Below are positions 33,682-35,114 of a stretch of 35,114 bases of DNA, piece after piece (within the stretch, counting starts at the first letter, position 1; each line of letters begins with the position of its first letter). The translations under genes and the position numbers were made by a program. Origin of the DNA: Terriglobia bacterium (GTDB lineage: Bacteria > Acidobacteriota > Terriglobia > UBA7540); contig JAIQEZ010000045.1 in NCBI GenBank assembly GCA_020073545.1, positions 1-35,114 on the forward strand, read 5' to 3'. The notes beneath the pieces were generated by a model, which worked only from the letters and a program-made list of their open reading frames with translations, was not told the DNA's origin and made no database searches.

Positions 33682-34358
33682 GTTTGCCTATGACCGTGGA
33701 CCAGCTCATATTGCATTACCCGTGCGTCTACCACATGGCGAACGCAGGCACTTGGGAATCAATGCGGCAGCGAGGTCTGCTGAGCACCACTGCGCTCCTT
33801 GACCTCTTCGGGATCGACGGAGAGGAGAGGTATCGGATCGAAAGTTGTCACCGACGACAATCAATCGAGATCACTAGCCCTCACTGTGGAACTGTCGTCA
33901 TCCGTGACCAGGCGCCAATGCGGGAGAGTGTCCTTAAGAAGTGTCTCGACGGCATCAGCCCACGCGAATGGTACGAGTTATTGAACCGGAAGGCGTTTTT
34001 CTGGGCGACGGATGCTCGCGTCCAGACGCTATTGGGGGCGAAGCTGTACCGGAACCAGGAGCACACCGTAATAACTGTTGACACGGCGAGTCTCCTTGCC
34101 CAGCATGCACGCCGTGTGACTTTGTCACCCATCAACTCCGGTAATACACTCTACAATCCCCGTCCACGCGGACGCCACACTTTTCGCACAATCGCTGACT
34201 ACCCCTTCGAGGAACGACGGAAGAAGCGGGGCCTCGCCAATGCCGTTGTCGAACTGGCGGTGGAATATTCCGTCCCCGATCTAATCAGTCATACGACTGC
34301 GGTTGAACTCAGACGCGGTGACGAAATTCTGCAGACCATATATTCTCGAGCCCGCTAG
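33678..34358 (+). CDS. DUF7002-like protein, DarT-resembling fold suspected
   Basis: A 226-residue protein starting at GTG overlapping the previous stop by 4 bases (GTGA); an in-frame ATG at 33690 is an alternative. Motifs match what I recall of DUF7002: YHMANAGTWESMRQRGLLST, then GTVVIRDQAPM, PREWYELLNRKAFFW, VDTASLL, SPINSGNTLYNPRPRG and a C-terminal VVELAVEYSVPDL. The opening Y-H-M-A-x-x-x-x-W-x-S-[MI]-x-x-x-G-L-L-S strongly resembles the NAD-binding start of DarT and RNA 2'-phosphotransferase-type ADP-ribosyltransferases (YHIT...I...GL), and the late Glu in VVELAVE could be the catalytic Glu. ART activity is inferred. Together with the macro-domain gene at the operon head it forms a plausible writer/eraser pair. 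Confidence 0.75.
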   Translation: MSLPMTVDQLILHYPCVYHMANAGTWESMRQRGLLSTTALLDLFGIDGEERYRIESCHRRQSIEITSPHCGTVVIRDQAPMRESVLKKCLDGISPREWYELLNRKAFFWATDARVQTLLGAKLYRNQEHTVITVDTASLLAQHARRVTLSPINSGNTLYNPRPRGRHTFRTIADYPFEERRKKRGLANAVVELAVEYSVPDLISHTTAVELRRGDEILQTIYSRAR

Positions 34359-34966
34359 AAGCTCCATTCCATACCGATGGCTGCGCCTAGCGTTACCTGC
34401 CCCGCGGACAGTCCCAAAAGTGAATCTCGTTGCCGCCCCAGGCTCCATGCAGCCGACTAATTTGGATTGATGGTCTACCTCCCTGCGCAGAAGGCGTCAC
34501 TCTCGGACCCTCCATGCCCATTGGTCGGAGTGCCCGTTGCCATCCTTTCACTCACGTATCCCCCTTCCTCTCCCCCGTCAATCTCCCTTTCTAACACCCC
34601 TTCTTTTCGCGGGCACCCGCGGCCAGCCGGGGCAGGCGGCGAGCTGGTGAAGGACGCCAGCGCCCTGCCGACGCACGCGATCAGTCGCCAGCCCACACCG
34701 CCTCGGTTCGGCGGCATTCAACGGAGTTCCGCGCTACGATTGCTTTCAGTTTCAAATCCTCGCACTCCCGTCGGCTGGCCAAAGCACACCATGGGGAAAG
34801 AAAGCGAGCGGAGGCAAACCGCGTAGCGGCGGTCCCGCTCTGCGGGACAGGGAACGAGCACGACCACCGGCCCGCCAAATACATAACCGTAATTCCCGGA
34901 CGGTTGTGCTGAGGCCGCGATGGAGTTGCACAGCAACACCAGAGTGGTGAAGATGGCCTTTGCCAT
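34355..34966 (-). pseudogene. Degraded outer-membrane beta-barrel gene
   Basis: The 5' part (34966 leftward) encodes a clear signal peptide, MAKAIFTTLVLLCNSIAASA, followed by QPSGNYGYVFGGPVVV, with GGAAGGAT before the ATG. The frame then loses sense. About 500 bp further, 34456-34355 encodes a tail ending GQVTLGAAIGMEWSF and a stop, typical of a barrel's last strand with C-terminal Phe, but an in-frame stop precedes it. The two parts are read as ends of one small acidobacterial-type porin gene destroyed by frameshifts and deletions. The link between them is inference. Confidence 0.35.
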
Positions 34967-35027
34967 TGCATCATCCTTCCGCCGGTCCGTCTCCTCCCGT
35001 CGAGGGGGGCGCGCTGCTTGCTGCGGT

Positions 35028-35114
35028 CTAACCTCCCGCCGCTTTCACTTCCACGGCCACAAGGATCAAGATGAGGGCGGCGAATCCTGCCAACACGCCG
35101 AGCACTATCCAACC
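35028..35114 (-). CDS. C-terminus of a membrane protein running off the window
   Basis: The minus strand from the window end reads GWIVLGVLAGFAALILILVA followed by a short polar tail and a TAG stop. It is a single hydrophobic helix at a C-terminus, 28 residues visible. The start and identity lie outside the window. It would be the gene upstream of the degraded porin on the same strand. Confidence 0.4.
   Translation of the reverse strand, partial: GWIVLGVLAGFAALILILVAVEVKAAGG

Noticed and set aside
34467-34826. 119-codon plus-strand frame
   Set aside because: Proline- and serine-rich without motifs and overlapping the decayed porin region; not supported as a gene.

Overview
The window looks like chromosomal DNA of a soil-type Acidobacteriota-like bacterium. 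The main support is a 1.07 kb-codon TonB-dependent receptor with an N-terminal carboxypeptidase-regulatory-like domain, a very large multi-PAS hybrid histidine kinase, and GC-rich codon use. This is inferred from protein character only; there is no rRNA or marker gene here.

Layout. (1) 1-5.9 kb: signalling block on the + strand: a sensor C-terminal remnant, a 1593-residue six-PAS hybrid kinase with two receivers and an HPt domain, a stand-alone receiver, and a second receiver cut off after about 40 residues. (2) 5.9-17.2 kb: an accessory island beginning at that broken receiver. It holds a tandem-HTH excisionase-like protein, an operon encoding a Ycf35-like protein (DUF1257), DUF2997, a NrdG-like radical-SAM protein and a Ycf46-like AAA+ ATPase, an unknown protein ending in a cold-shock domain, an archaeo-eukaryotic primase of the TOTE type with a zinc finger, a small membrane protein, a protein resembling Gp3-type recombination directionality factors, a DUF4440-like lipoprotein and an ATP-dependent ligase with a LigD-type phosphoesterase-like domain. 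Two of these, the AAA+ ATPase and the ligase, carry their conserved blocks in a circularly permuted order. (3) 17.2-21.6 kb: TonB-dependent receptor divergent from an XRE regulator carrying a periplasmic-binding-protein-like ligand domain, with an inverted repeat between them. (4) 21.6-22.6 kb: decayed DNA with an IS3-type transposase tail. (5) 22.6-30.1 kb: carbohydrate block on the minus strand: GH31 enzyme, unknown protein, RhaT-like transporter, nested inverted repeats, and a large Tat-exported glycosidase-like protein. (6) 30.6-34.4 kb: a compact three-gene operon with its own promoter. (7) 34.4-35.1 kb: a decayed outer-membrane-protein gene and the end of a gene running off the window.

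The strongest candidate for an undescribed system is region 6: an ImmA/IrrE-type metallopeptidase fused to a DarG-like macro domain; a P-loop nucleotide kinase fused to an adenylosuccinate-synthetase homologue whose catalytic Asp motif reads GSEGKG as in the PurZ (2-aminoadenine) branch; and a DUF7002-like, DarT-resembling protein. The genes are 16 bp apart and then overlap by 4 bp. The combination suggests a conflict or defence module that makes a modified purine nucleotide and couples it to ADP-ribosyl chemistry and proteolytic control. This function is inference; domain assignments are from recognised motifs.
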